Part shown: piece by piece, positions 1 through 12,400 of the stretch
Layout of the letters: every line of letters begins with the position of its first letter
Position numbering within the stretch: position 1 is the stretch's first letter
DNA from: Ovis canadensis
Lineage: Eukaryota > Chordata > Mammalia > Artiodactyla > Bovidae
Reading direction: 5' to 3'
Assembly: GCF_042477335.2 (NCBI RefSeq)
Contig: NC_091247.1
Coordinates: 12,873,001-12,937,000 of the forward strand
DNA: 64,000 bases
The notes under the pieces: generated by a model
What the model saw: the letters and a program-made list of their open reading frames with translations, nothing else
Database searches by the model: none
Told to the model about the DNA's origin: nothing
Made by a program: the position numbers and the translations under genes

Positions 1-384
1 TCTCCCTTTTCCTGAGAACGTTTAAGTGGACAAAGCTTATAGCTTTTTTAATGCTTTTTGACATTGTTTGCTTGATTTGATATAATTTTGAGACATCAAT
101 GAATTTTGATGAAAAAATCTTTTATTTTTGTGGCCATTTTGTTGACAGATAAGTAATGCAGCATTTGAACTAGTTCCTGATGATCCTCAGAAGGAACATC
201 TAAAATGTCAGCCCGTTATTGTGCCATGTAACTCATAACAGGAAACAGGGCAGTGGTAGTTGCGTCAGCACGAGAATTGTCTAATCGAAAGGAATCAGAG
301 GTGTCCTCATAGAATTCTGGCGTCCCGAGGAGCCAGGGAGAGCTGACGTCTTCATTTATCTGCATATTGATTTTCTTTTTGTAG
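1..384 (+). other. RC3H2 intron (3' part)
   Basis: Intron sequence before the zinc-finger exon. It holds an acceptor-like site ending at 148 followed by a 29-codon open stretch in the phase of the gene (149-238); see findings. No repeat was recognised. Confidence 0.7.
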
Positions 385-497
385 CCTCAGCCAAACAGCA
401 AGTACAAGACCAGCATGTGTCGAGATTTGCGACAACAAGGAGGGTGTCCACGAGGAACAAATTGTACTTTTGCCCATTCTCAGGAAGAGCTTGAAAA
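385..497 (+). CDS. RC3H2: RC3H2 exon with CCCH zinc finger
   Basis: The acceptor is ttttgtag at 377-384 and the donor GTAAGT is at 498-503. The exon enters in phase 0 and leaves two bases over. The translation has a C-x8-C-x5-C-x3-H zinc finger at local residues 12, 21, 27 and 31, the hallmark Roquin CCCH finger that contributes to RNA binding. It is followed by SQEELEK, as in Roquin proteins. Confidence 0.96.
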
Positions 498-3400
498 GTA
501 AGTTAAGAGAACTCTATTTTATTTGGATTTAATTTTTGGTCGTCATGAAAGAGTCATGTAGAGTCAAAGTTTGTGTTGAGTTTCAAAGATGCAGTTAAGT
601 CCACATCATGGAATTCTGTAGGTTGAAACATAACCTTTACTTTTGAAACCATACCTTGTTGCTTCTGGCAGCATAGTTAAAACGTGATTTAGAACCTTAT
701 TCAGGAATCTAATTTTAGATCGTTGTAGAGCTAGAATCCATGTTTCTGCTAAGCACCTGTGCAGAATGAAGATATTCTTATGCTTGGAGTCTTACTTATT
801 CAGGTTCTGTTGAGGGTAACAGCTGAGTCTCAGGTAAAATGGTAAAGCAGATACATTTTCTTTTTATGGGCTTTTGGTCTTTTTAACATTCTTTTCCCTC
901 TTTCTTGTCCTATAGGTAATCCCTTTTTCTATGTCCACTTACCCCAGACGTAAAAGTAAATGGAGATAAACTGTAATTAATGTTGTCCAAGTTTTTGTTG
1001 TTTTGTTTTTTAACCAAAACATTCATCATTGAGATCTCACCAAAAATTGATTCCAGCCTTTCTACTGAATATCTTGCCTGCATATCAACTGTTAATGGAC
1101 ATCTCTCTTTTGTTTTTAGATACTTTAAATCCAATTTGAGCTAATTTTCTCCTCATATATTGATGTCTTCTCTTGTATACACCGTCTGTCTACTCTCCCC
1201 AAGTGTACTCTGTCCAGTCAGTTATATATGCCATGCTATTGGAATAATCTTTGTCAGCTTTCATTTGCTTGTCTTATTAGTCAAGTCTGTCAGTTCGGCT
1301 TCCTGTATGTTTCTTGACTCTTACTTGTTCTTTTCTGTCGTTATAGTCTAACCTGTCATCCCCTTTCCTTGATTCATAGTTGCCTCCTAATTAGTTATCT
1401 TATAGCTGTGGTTGTCTACCCTCAACCCCATTATTCCCGACAAAATAGGGGGAGGTTTGCATTTAAGGCTCATTGCAGATAATGAGAAGCTTAGGAATCC
1501 CCGTTGATAAAGATATAAAATCTACTCTGTGGCCTGCAAGTCTCTGTGTCATCTACTTTATGCCTCCTCTTTTGTGGGGTGGCTAGCCCCACACCATGCT
1601 GTATGTAGAATCTTAGTTCTCCAACCAGCATTCAAACCTTTGCCAACTACATTGGAAGCACAGAGTTTTAACCACTGGACAGCCAGGGAAGTCCCCTGGT
1701 TTACCTTTTTTACCTCATCTTTCAGTGCTCCCCATTTAGGAGACCTCCTTTGGGAAGCCCTTAAACTTAAAAAGGTTGGAGAAGAAATTGTGTGATTTCA
1801 TTGCCATTATTCTCAGAACTGGTGCCCACCTGAAAATCCATTTTCCATCTTATATCTTCAAATTGGCTTCCTATTCTTTATTTCCAGTCCTACTTTAGAA
1901 CTTTATTATTTCTTGCCTGAACTTAAATAGTAGTAGTAAAAATAAGCCAAATTAATTGGTCAAATTTTGTGCCAGGTGCAGTGTTTAATGTTTTACATGT
2001 GTGTGTTTACCCAGTTTGTCCGTTTTACGCTATGTAGCTTTTTCCATGCATCTCCCCATGTCTCAACCAAGATTCTATTTTGCAAGTAAGTGTATAATCA
2101 TGTCCATCTTCTGCTTTAAATTCTTAATTGGTTCTCAGTATATTATTGCTGGTTCTGGGCCCAGTCTTGCTTTCCAGCCTTACTCCACCTTTTATGTTAC
2201 TTTTTTAAGGTACATCCAGTTTACTACTATACACTTCCTTTCATTCTTCTTTCCTTTGTACGTGTGTTCACTCTGTATCATATACTCTCCTTTTCTCTGT
2301 TTGGAGAGCTCCTATTCCTGATTGTACTCAAATAGCATCTTCCATCTGAAAACCTCTGTGACTTCCAGGCACGTCAGTTGCTACCTTCACTGTGCTTCTG
2401 TAGTACCCTATACCTGGTAACTTTATAACTACCAGTTTGCTTACTGTGTTGCAGTTATTTACTTACTGTGTGTATTTTCACTGGACTTCATTTATTTATG
2501 GGTTATTCATCTTTATATTTTCCTAACAAGTATCTGACATGTAAACTCAGTATGTTTATGTTGAAAGAGTAGATAATCTACAGTTTATATTTCTAACCAG
2601 TTTCATACTCTGTTGCTCTTAAATAAAAAGAAGGAGAAACAGGATAATACAAAGGATTGAGGAAGTGGAAGATGTCATTATCCTGTTGGTTAAAAAAAAT
2701 GCATGTTGCTACCCAACTCAGACTTTTTGAGGATGGATCCTTTTTCTTAACTCACATATTGTACCAGGAAGAATTCGAATGCAAATATTTGTTTAACTTA
2801 ATTTTTTTCCTCCAGCCTGCTTTCTCTACTGTACATATCTCTAACCAAACAAATGCCCCAGATCTCTCTTAATATTTGTATGAATATATTTTAGAGTATA
2901 GGGTATCAGAATCCTTTTCTCAAGGATTACTGCATTCTGGAGAGTGACAAAAGCCTGAGGTCAGCCATCTCAACAAATATATTTAAAAATGGTTAAGTAC
3001 TAGGTACTTCTTTGAGGTACTTCTAGTGGTAAAAGAGAAACATTAAACATGTAAACAGATAATTTTAGCTACTGATAAAATGCTATAAAGTCTGAGGTGG
3101 AAACAAAATTGGCTTGAGATGGAAACAAGTTCAGGAACCAGAAAGATGACCAGTGTGGTGGGAGGATGGAGAATGAGAAGAATGGAGAAAGATAATGTTG
3201 GACAGGTTAGGCAAGGGTAGATCATACAGGCTTGGTGGACACTGGCAAAGAGTTTGCCTTTTGTTTTGGAAGCCATTTTAGTGTTTTATTCAAATGGAAC
3301 AATGGGATTTTAATTTTGTCTTAAAAATGTTACTCTGGTAACTACATGGTGGACTGCTGCAGTGGTTCAGGCATGAGATTAGTAGCTTGGTACTAGGATT

Positions 3401-6400
3401 ATAGTAATTGAGCTGATGACAAATAGCCAGACTTGGGATATATTTTAGAAGTAGAGCTGATTTGACTAATGAATCGAATGTGAGGTATAAAGAAAAGAGG
3501 AGAAGCAAAGATGACTCCAAGGTTTGGGGCCTTCGTTACTAAGTGATGTCTTTTACTGAGATAAGAAATGCTTGGGGGTAGAAAATCAGTAGTTTTCTTG
3601 GCCATGTGAAGTTTAAGGCTTACTCCACATTTGTATAGCAAATATTTATAGAACACCTAGTGTGCACCAGGCACTGTGCTAAAGACAGATGAATATAAAA
3701 GGCAAAATCCTTACTCTCATGGGGCTTACACTGTAGTAGACAAGACCAACATAAAGTGACTAAATAGAAAACATAATACCTGGTACTGATTGGTACTGTG
3801 AAGAAAAGTAACAAAGTAAGGAGAAAGAGAATGACTGAAAAGGGGAGGTATTTTAGATGAGATTGTCTGGAAAGCGATCCCAGAGACTATGACATTTAAT
3901 CAGACACCTGAATGAAGTGTTGATGGACTGGAGAAGAAAAGATGATTATAGGAATAAAGTCTTTGAGAAGGCAAATGGGCTTGGGCCTGGGGTGCGAGTG
4001 GAAAGATTGACCTGAGTTCAGAACAGTAGCTCTTCATCCCTTATTTTACATGGAATGTGTAGTTACAGAAGCAGGAGGGTTGGTGGAATTAGTGGTGGAA
4101 AGATAAGTAACTCTCCTCTGGTGTCATCTTTTCTCTGTTAAGTGGGAGGCAGTATCATCAGCTATGATGGGGCTATGGAGAGTGAAAGGGAAGAGGATGT
4201 TAGACGTATGAAATTTAAGTAGAGAAGTAAATTAATGTATTGCTTGGCCATTTTAAGTGATTGATCATAATTTTGAAATGAATCTACTCAGCATGATTGC
4301 ATGATTTTCCTCTAGCAACAGTCACCTACTTGAGCAGGCACAGAATAAGAGAATAAGTAACAAATTGGATTGGGGCTTTACCAGGTGAGTTCAACAAGGT
4401 AATTGGGCCAAGGGAGTTTAAGGTAGGAATTAATGGTAGATAATGGATTCTGAACTTGGTAAGGCAGGGAGCAAATGCTTGTGGGGGCTCCTTGATGGCT
4501 TTAAAAGAATAGAAAGTAGTTGACTTTTTCATCTGTAAGGTCCAGATTCCAAGTCTAAGTTGTTAGCTGCCTGGATGCTAGAAGTCCAGTATGCATCCCT
4601 ATTTATCTTTTACTTTACTTTCTTTTGTTAAGGTTTTATTTCTCATCACTTCTCTCTTTTAAGAGACCCACAATTAAGACTTTATTTTTCACCTACAAGA
4701 GCAATCTTAAGGATATCTGAGCTTTATCCTTTGAGAAAGGAAAACAAGGAGCAGCTGGGCATTTTGTACAGGAACCCCTGAGGTGAAGAATGCAGAGCAG
4801 GTTTCAGAGCAGTATGTTAAGGAAAGCGCAGGCCCCTCCATGCCACCAAATTGCCTTTTTTAAATATAGGTTTGCCTGTTACCCTCCTTCTTCAAGAAGT
4901 AATCATTGGTTCCCCAGATCTGTAAGGTAATATGTATAAACTGGCCACAACCTATTGCTTTTATTTTAACTTTGTATTCTGTCACTCCACCTTTAGCCAG
5001 TCTGGTCTGGGAATACTTGTCTTTACTGAGCTTTGCTTTTTCTGTCAGCATGTGAGTATGGGAGAGAGGGGGAGAAGGATTGAATAATGAAGCTGTTTAT
5101 AGATACTAAAAGACTAAAAGGGAAGCTATTGTGAAGGCATTGCTCATCACCAACACTGTTTATATTTAATTACCATATGTTTGGTTATGTATAACATTGG
5201 TATCAGATTAATTTAGTTATATGTAATTATGGCCCCATATGTGTATAGTCATCTTTCTATTCATGTAACATAGTTGTTTACCACGTTAAAGTATTGGCAG
5301 GAACATTCACTAGGACTATAATGAAATTTTTGTTGTACAAGTGGATATAAATTTTCTTAAATTGAATCCAGGACCAAATTGCTTTATGTATTAGAGTGTT
5401 ATATCAGCCCCAAATTTAATATCAGAAAAACTTTTTTTAAGAAAGATCTTTAAAATCAGAAAAATCTTTAACCCAAATACTTTATACTTTAGTCATAAAC
5501 TAATCTGAAAAATATAATACTAAATTTATATATCTTGGAGTTTAAGAATGAGTTTTGGATATTTTAATCTCTTTAAAATTAACTGATGCTTTAACAACTT
5601 GGTAACAATAGAGAATTCTTTCAAATCTTGCATACCTTTTCATCTACATTTCCAACTAAATTTGATATTGGTTCCTTTCATTTTTTACATAGTGTACTTT
5701 GTATTCCAGGTATACAGAGTTTTTCAGAAAGATCTCTTCCTACTCTCTCAGAATGTTTTGTGAATACATGTGTACTTTTCTTGCTATATTAATTGTGTGC
5801 CTAAATATATGTGTTGTATGTATACATATATATATAAGAGATACATTTTAATGTGCCAGCTATTATAATTGAGTTTGATAGTATTTGATATTTAGCTGAA
5901 TAAAGGTTTTTTCAAAGCTGTTCCTTCCTTGAAATATTTTTCCCATTGCCCACCTCCCCCCAACCCCGCCTTTTTTTTAAACTTAGGGTAAGAGTGAAAT
6001 ATTTACTGATATGTTTATTGTTTTTGAAACAGGTATCGATTAAGGAACAAAAAGATCAATGCAACTGTAAGAACGTTTCCTCTTCTAAATAAAGTTGGTG
6101 TAAACAACACTGTCACAACCACAGCCGGAAATGTCATTTCTGTCATAGGAAGTACTGAAACAACGGGGAAAATTGTTCCAAGTACAAATGGAATTTCAAA
6201 TGCAGAAAACAGTGTTTCCCAGCTAATTCCACGTAGTACTGACAGTACCTTAAGAGCTCTGGAGACTGTGAAGAAAGTGGGGAAGGTTGGCGCCAATGGC
6301 CAGAGTGCTGCTGGGCCTTCAGTAGAGTCTGTAACTGAAAAGTAAGTAGTAGGTAAAAATGTTTACCAGAGTAATTTAGCCTGTTTATAATTGCCTGAGT

Positions 6401-9400
6401 ATTTTTATTTATCCCGAGGGAAAGCAGGTAATCAGAATTTTTACACAGATTATTTCATGTAGTAGAGATAGCACTAAATACCAAAAAGAGTTTGAATTCT
6501 AGTCCTGGCTCTGCAATTGAATAGCCCTCTGACCTTGGAAATTCACTTCAACTATGGGTGTTTTCTTCAACTGTAAGCTGAAGAAGTGGAACCAGAATTG
6601 AATTTTTCATACCTTATTTCCTTAAACTTTAGGATTGAGTCCATAGAGGTGCCAGAAAGGAACTAAGTAGAAACGTAAGCAGGTGAGATGCTTGAGCCTC
6701 CAGCCCTGTTTTGATTAGAACAGTTAACTTTGTGCTCTGTAATGGTGCGTAGTTGTTAAGAGAGAAATCTTTGAAGCCAGATTCTGTGGGTTCATTTTGG
6801 CTCACTCTTCTCTAGCTGTTTGATCTTAGGCCAGTTACTTAATCTGTCATCTTCAGTTCACTCATCCATAAAATTGATATAATGATACTACCTACCTGGT
6901 ATGTTGATTGTGAGAACTGAATGACTTAATACTGTAGTATGCTTTGATCAGTGCCTGCCACATAGCACTCACTAAATATCTGCATCTGTTGTTATTGTTA
7001 TTGTTTGGGATTTCAGCATAAGACTTACTTTGGTAGAAAGGTTTTGGTACTTTAAGAAAAAAGTTTTTAAAATTTCACATTATCTGAAACGTTACTTCCA
7101 CCTCTAATGTCTCAGGCTTTTGTATTCTTTAGTGGCTTAAAGTCTGAGGTAAAACACACTCAGATTATGTTGCCCGTAAATAGTCTGTCAGTATCTATTG
7201 TATGCCATATAGGGAAAAAGCATTATGCTAGGCACACAGTAAATTTCTAGTGATTTCAAATAATAAATGGATAGGTAGGCATCTATACTGTTTATTTCTG
7301 TAGTTACCATGTGATAGGGAAATTTATTAAATGATTCTTACAGTCTTCCCTCCGAGAGATCTTGGAAGAGATAGAGAACATTGTCTAGTTTAGCAAATGT
7401 TACTTATACACTAATTCTGAGCTCTGCTTTTGGCACTCTTGAAAATACATGAGATGTATACCTGTGCCTTTAAGAAACTTATGACGTAATGGAGGAGACA
7501 GCATTTACATAAGTGATGCAATATTGGAGTTGGATCAAAGAACAGGGAAATATTATATTGCTGGGAGAAGTATGGGAAGAAGATTTAGATGTGTACCTTG
7601 GCACCAGATTATGGATACCTTGTGTTAAACATGCTTAGGAAATGAGCTTTTGAAAATTTTGGCAAGATAAAGTTGTAAAACCATAATGTCACTCAACCAT
7701 GAAAGAGTAAGGTACTAGTACATACTACAATATGGATGAACCTTGAAAACATTCTGTTAAGTGAAAGAAGCTAGATACAAAAGGCATTATGGTAGAATTC
7801 CATTTATGTGAATGTCCAGAATAGGCAAATCCATAGGAGACGGAAAGTGGATAAGTAGTTGCTAGAGGCTGTGGCTGGGGGAACAAGGGAATGGGAAATA
7901 GATGCTAATGAATAGTTTCTTAGAGAGGTGATGAAAATGCTTCTGCAGAATAAGATAATGGTGATGGTAAATATACCTTGGGAATATACCAGAAATCACT
8001 GAATTGTACACTTTGCAAGGGTAAATTATATCTCAGTGTTTAAAAACTTTCAAGAATAAGAAAATCTAAGTAAATAAATCATTTATTCATTGATTCAAAA
8101 ATTGTAAATCTTCTCCTGTGTGCCGCATATCAGGCCAGTTGGCATAGTTAATGAAAATGAACTAAATATACTCCCTACCTCTCAGTGTCTTCCAGTGTAG
8201 CTTCGGAAACAGATGTAAACAGATATAATATATGCTGAAAGGTACTGCAGCGGAGTTGTGTTCCAAGTGTTACTAAAACATGAAAAATAGCAATAATTCT
8301 TTCTGAGGTTAATTGTGGAAAATTTTTCAGTGGTAAGGTGATGACACCTGAACCATTCCAAAAGTATGACTAGTTAGGAAGGAAGGGTCGTGTCAATGGA
8401 AAAAGCAGCTCAGACAAAAGCATGTAGTCTTTAAGAGGGGCTGCAAGGAGATCAAACAGGTCAGTCCTAAAGGAAATCAGTCCTGAATATTCATTGGAAG
8501 GACTGATGCTGAAGCTGAAACTCCAGTACTTTGGCCACATGATGTGAAGAACTGATTCATTGGAAAAGACCCTGATGCTGGGAAAGATTGAAGGCAGGGA
8601 AAGGGGACAACAGAGGATGAGATGTTGCATGGCATCACTGACTCAGTGGATATGAGTTTGAGCCAGCTCCAGGAGTTGGTGATGGACAGGGAAGCCTGAC
8701 GTGCTGCAGTCCATGGGGTCGCAGAGTTGGACACGACCAAGCGACTGAACTGAACTAAAGAGGGTCTGCTGTGAAGGAGGGCCTGGAATCCTGAAATTCA
8801 TCTAGAGTGTAGCTATAGTAATCTAGCTATCTGGCCAGAATGAGATGGAAAGTTAGATTTTTCCTTAAATCTGAATTTTTGGGATAGCTTGCATGATTTC
8901 ATATGGCTTTGAACCTTGTCTAGAATCAGACGTCCTGGAATGCGAAGTCAAGTGGGCCTTAGGAAACATCACTATGAACAAAGCTAGTGGAGGTGATGGA
9001 ATTCCAGTTGAGCTTTTTCAGTCCTAAAAGATGATGCTTTTAAAGTGCTGCACTCAATATACCAGCAAATTTGGAAAACTCAGCAGTGGCCACAGGACTG
9101 GAAAAGGTCAGTTTTCATTCCAATCCCCCCAAAACACAATGCTAAAGAATGTTCAAACTAACACACAGTTGCACTCATCTCACATGCTAGCAAAGTAATG
9201 CTCAAAATTCTCCAAGCCATGCTTCAACAGTATGTGAACTGCGAACTACCACATTTTTCAAGCTGGATTTAGAAAAAGTAGAGGAACCAGAGATCCTCTG
9301 GATCAGAAAAAGAGGAGCCAGAGGAACCAGACATCCATTGGATCAGAAAAAGCAGGAGAGTTTCAGAAAAATGTCTACTTCTGCTTCATTGATGACATCA

Positions 9401-12400
9401 AAGCCTTTGACTGTGTGGATCCAGCAAACTGGAAAATTCTTAGAGATGGGAATACCAGACCACATTACCTGCCTCCTGAGAAATCTGTATGCAGTTCAAA
9501 AGGCAACAGTTAGAACTGGACATGGAACAGACTGGTTCCAAATTGGGAAAGGAGTATTTCAAGGCTGGATATTGTCACCCTGCTTATTTAACTTATATGC
9601 AGAATACATCATATGAAATGCCGGGCTGGATGAAGCACAAGCTAGAATCAAGATTGCCAGGAGAAATATCAATAGCCTCAGATATGCAGATGACACCACC
9701 CTTATGTCAGAAAGTGAAGAACTAAAGTGCCTCTTGATGAAAGTGAAAAAGGAGAGTGAAAAAGTTGGCTTAAAACTCAACATTCAAAAAACTAAGATCA
9801 TGGCATCCGGTTCCATCACTTCATGGCAAATAGATGGGGAAACAATGGTAACAGTGACAGACTTTATATTTTGGGGCTCCAAAATCACTGCAGATGGTGA
9901 TTCCAGCCATGAAATTAAAAGATGCTTGCTCCTTGGAAGAAAAGTTTTGACCAACCTATACAGCATATTAAAAACCAGAGACATTACTTTGCCAACGAAG
10001 GTCTGTCTAGTCAAAGCTATGGTTTTTCCAGTAGTCATGTATGGATGTAAGAGTTGGGCTATAAAGAAAGCTGAGCGCCGAAGAATTGATGCTTTTCAAC
10101 TGTGGTGTTGGAGAAGACTCTTGAGAGTCCGTTGGACTGCAAGGAGATCCAACCAGTCCATTCTGAAGGAGATCAGTTCTGGGTGTTCTTTGGAAGGAAT
10201 GATGCTAAAGCTGAAACTCCAGTACTTTGGCCACCTCTTGTGAAGAGTTGACTCATTTGAAAAGACTCTGACGCTGGGAAAGATTGAAGGTGGGAGGAGA
10301 AGGGGATGACAGAGGATAAGATGGTTGCATCACCAACTCAATGGACATGAGTTTGGGTAAACTCTGGGAATTGGTGATGGACAGTGAAGTCTGGCACGCT
10401 GCAGTCTGTGGGATCACAAAGAGTCAGACACGACTGCATGACTGAACTTACCTGAATTTGAACCTTGTCATGAATTCAAGTGCCTTTTTCCTGCAGTCAA
10501 AGAATTTGCCATTCGAAAAGTACTTAATCCAGATTTTATGGTATGTGACATTCTGATATGGAAAACCAGATAATCTGTGTAAAGCACTTAGCATATTGCA
10601 TAGAATATGCTTAGTAATTGCTGTGTGCATCACAACAAACTGTGGAAAATTCTTAAAGAGATGGGAATACCAGACCACTTCACCTGCCTCCTGAGAAATC
10701 TGTGTGCGGGTCAAGAAGCAACAGTTAGAACTGGACATGGAACAACAGACTGGTTCCAAATCGGGGAAGGAGTACATCAAGGCTGTATTTTGTCACCCTG
10801 CTGAGTTAATTTATATGCAAAGTACATCATTCGAGATGCCAGGCTGGATGAAGCACAAGCTGGAATCACGATTGCTGGGAGAAATACCAATAACCTCGGA
10901 TATGCAGATGACACCACCCTTATAGGAAAAAGCGAAGAACTAAAGATCCTCTTGATAAAAGTGAAAGAGGAGAAATAGTTGGCTTAAAACTTAACATTCA
11001 GAAAACTAAAATCATGGCATCTGTTCCCATCAGTTCATGGGAAATAGATGGAGGATCAATGGAAACAGTGACAGACTATTTTTTTGGGCTCCAAAATCAC
11101 TACAGATGGTGACTACAGCCATGAAATTAAAAGACTCTTGCTCCTTGGAAGGAAAGTTATGACCAACCTATACTGCATATTAAAAAGCAGAGATATTAAA
11201 GATATTACTTTGCCAACGAATGTCCATCTTTTGAAAGCTATGGTTTTCTAGTAGTCATGTATGGATGTAAGAGTTGGACTATAAAGAAAGCTGAGCACCA
11301 AAGAATTGATGCTTTTGATCTGTGCTGTTGGAGAAAACTCTTGAGAGTCCCTTGGACCGCAAGGAGATCCAACCAGTCCATCCTAAAGGAGATCAATCCT
11401 GAGTATTCATTGGAAGGTCTGATGCTGAAGCTCCAAAACTTTGGCCACCTGATGCAGAGAAGTGACTCATTTGAAAAGACCCTGATGCTGGGAAAGATTG
11501 AGGGCAGGAGGAGAAGGGGATGACACAGGATGAGATGGTTGGATGGCATCACCGACTCAATTTACATGGGTTTGAGTAGGCTCCAGGAGTTGGTGATGGA
11601 CAGGGAAGCCTGACGTGCTGCAGTCCATGGGGTCACACAGAATTGGACCCGACTTAGTGACTGAATTGACTTACTATTGTTATGAGGAAATCCTAATTAT
11701 TTTCCTGCTTGCCTTTATTGAACTTCAGAGTAAGCCCAGCACTAAAAACCTCTAACGTCTAAGCTGTTTGTACTTACTATTCTGTCTACAGTTTCTTAGT
11801 TATTTTCTACATTTTGATGCACAAATACACGTAAAAGTAAGCATCTTCTAGATTAATCTCAGCTAGACGTAAAGGCACCCCATATTCCTTGTTGTTTATA
11901 AAACTGTTGCTTTAATAGGGCTTCTTTAGTTTGAGATGCAGTGTATTGAATTCCTGCATCATTAACAAGATCTTTTTCTTCAGTTACCACCACATATCTT
12001 CTCTCTGCCAGAGTTTGACTTCTTCAGAGGATGTAAGAAGCCATGGTAAGATCCTCTGGAACTGATCGCGTGGTGACTCAAAAGAGTCATTTGTGTTTTC
12101 TTTTTTTTAAGTAAAAGAAAGCTTATGTGTTTTGCATCAGTTTAATGAGTAACTGTTTTACTGGTATTCTGTTTGTCCAGCAGATATTTACTGACTACCT
12201 ACTGTGTGGCAGGAACTTTTCCATTTGTCTGACAAATATTACTGAGTGCCTTCTATATGCCACAAATGTTTACAGTCCTAGGGATCTAGCAGTTAACAAA
12301 ATGGACGAAAGTGGCCTTTCTTCATTTAGTTTACATTTCAGTTAATCTTAACTCTTAATAGAACAATCCTACCTGAAATTTGTGTTTTTTGTTTTGTTTT

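Larger units (their letters stand above)
498..6032 (+). other. RC3H2 intron
   Basis: A 5.5-kb intron. It contains a CHR-type SINE remnant near 1590-1697 and old diverged repeat-like DNA (about 2140-2480 and 3040-3860). The rest is AT-rich sequence in which I see no gene. I looked for C/D snoRNA boxes with a closing stem and found none convincing. Confidence 0.7.

Noticed and set aside
498-6032. A C/D-box snoRNA in an RC3H2 intron
   Set aside because: I recall that the human gene hosts one (SNORD90), but no C box, D box and closing stem lined up in the introns here. It may lie upstream of the window.
9338-10243. Open frames with reverse-transcriptase text as possible genes (also near 33154-33738 and 34244-36073)
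   Set aside because: They are pieces of truncated, frameshifted BovB copies without a start region or endonuclease domain. They are annotated as mobile elements.
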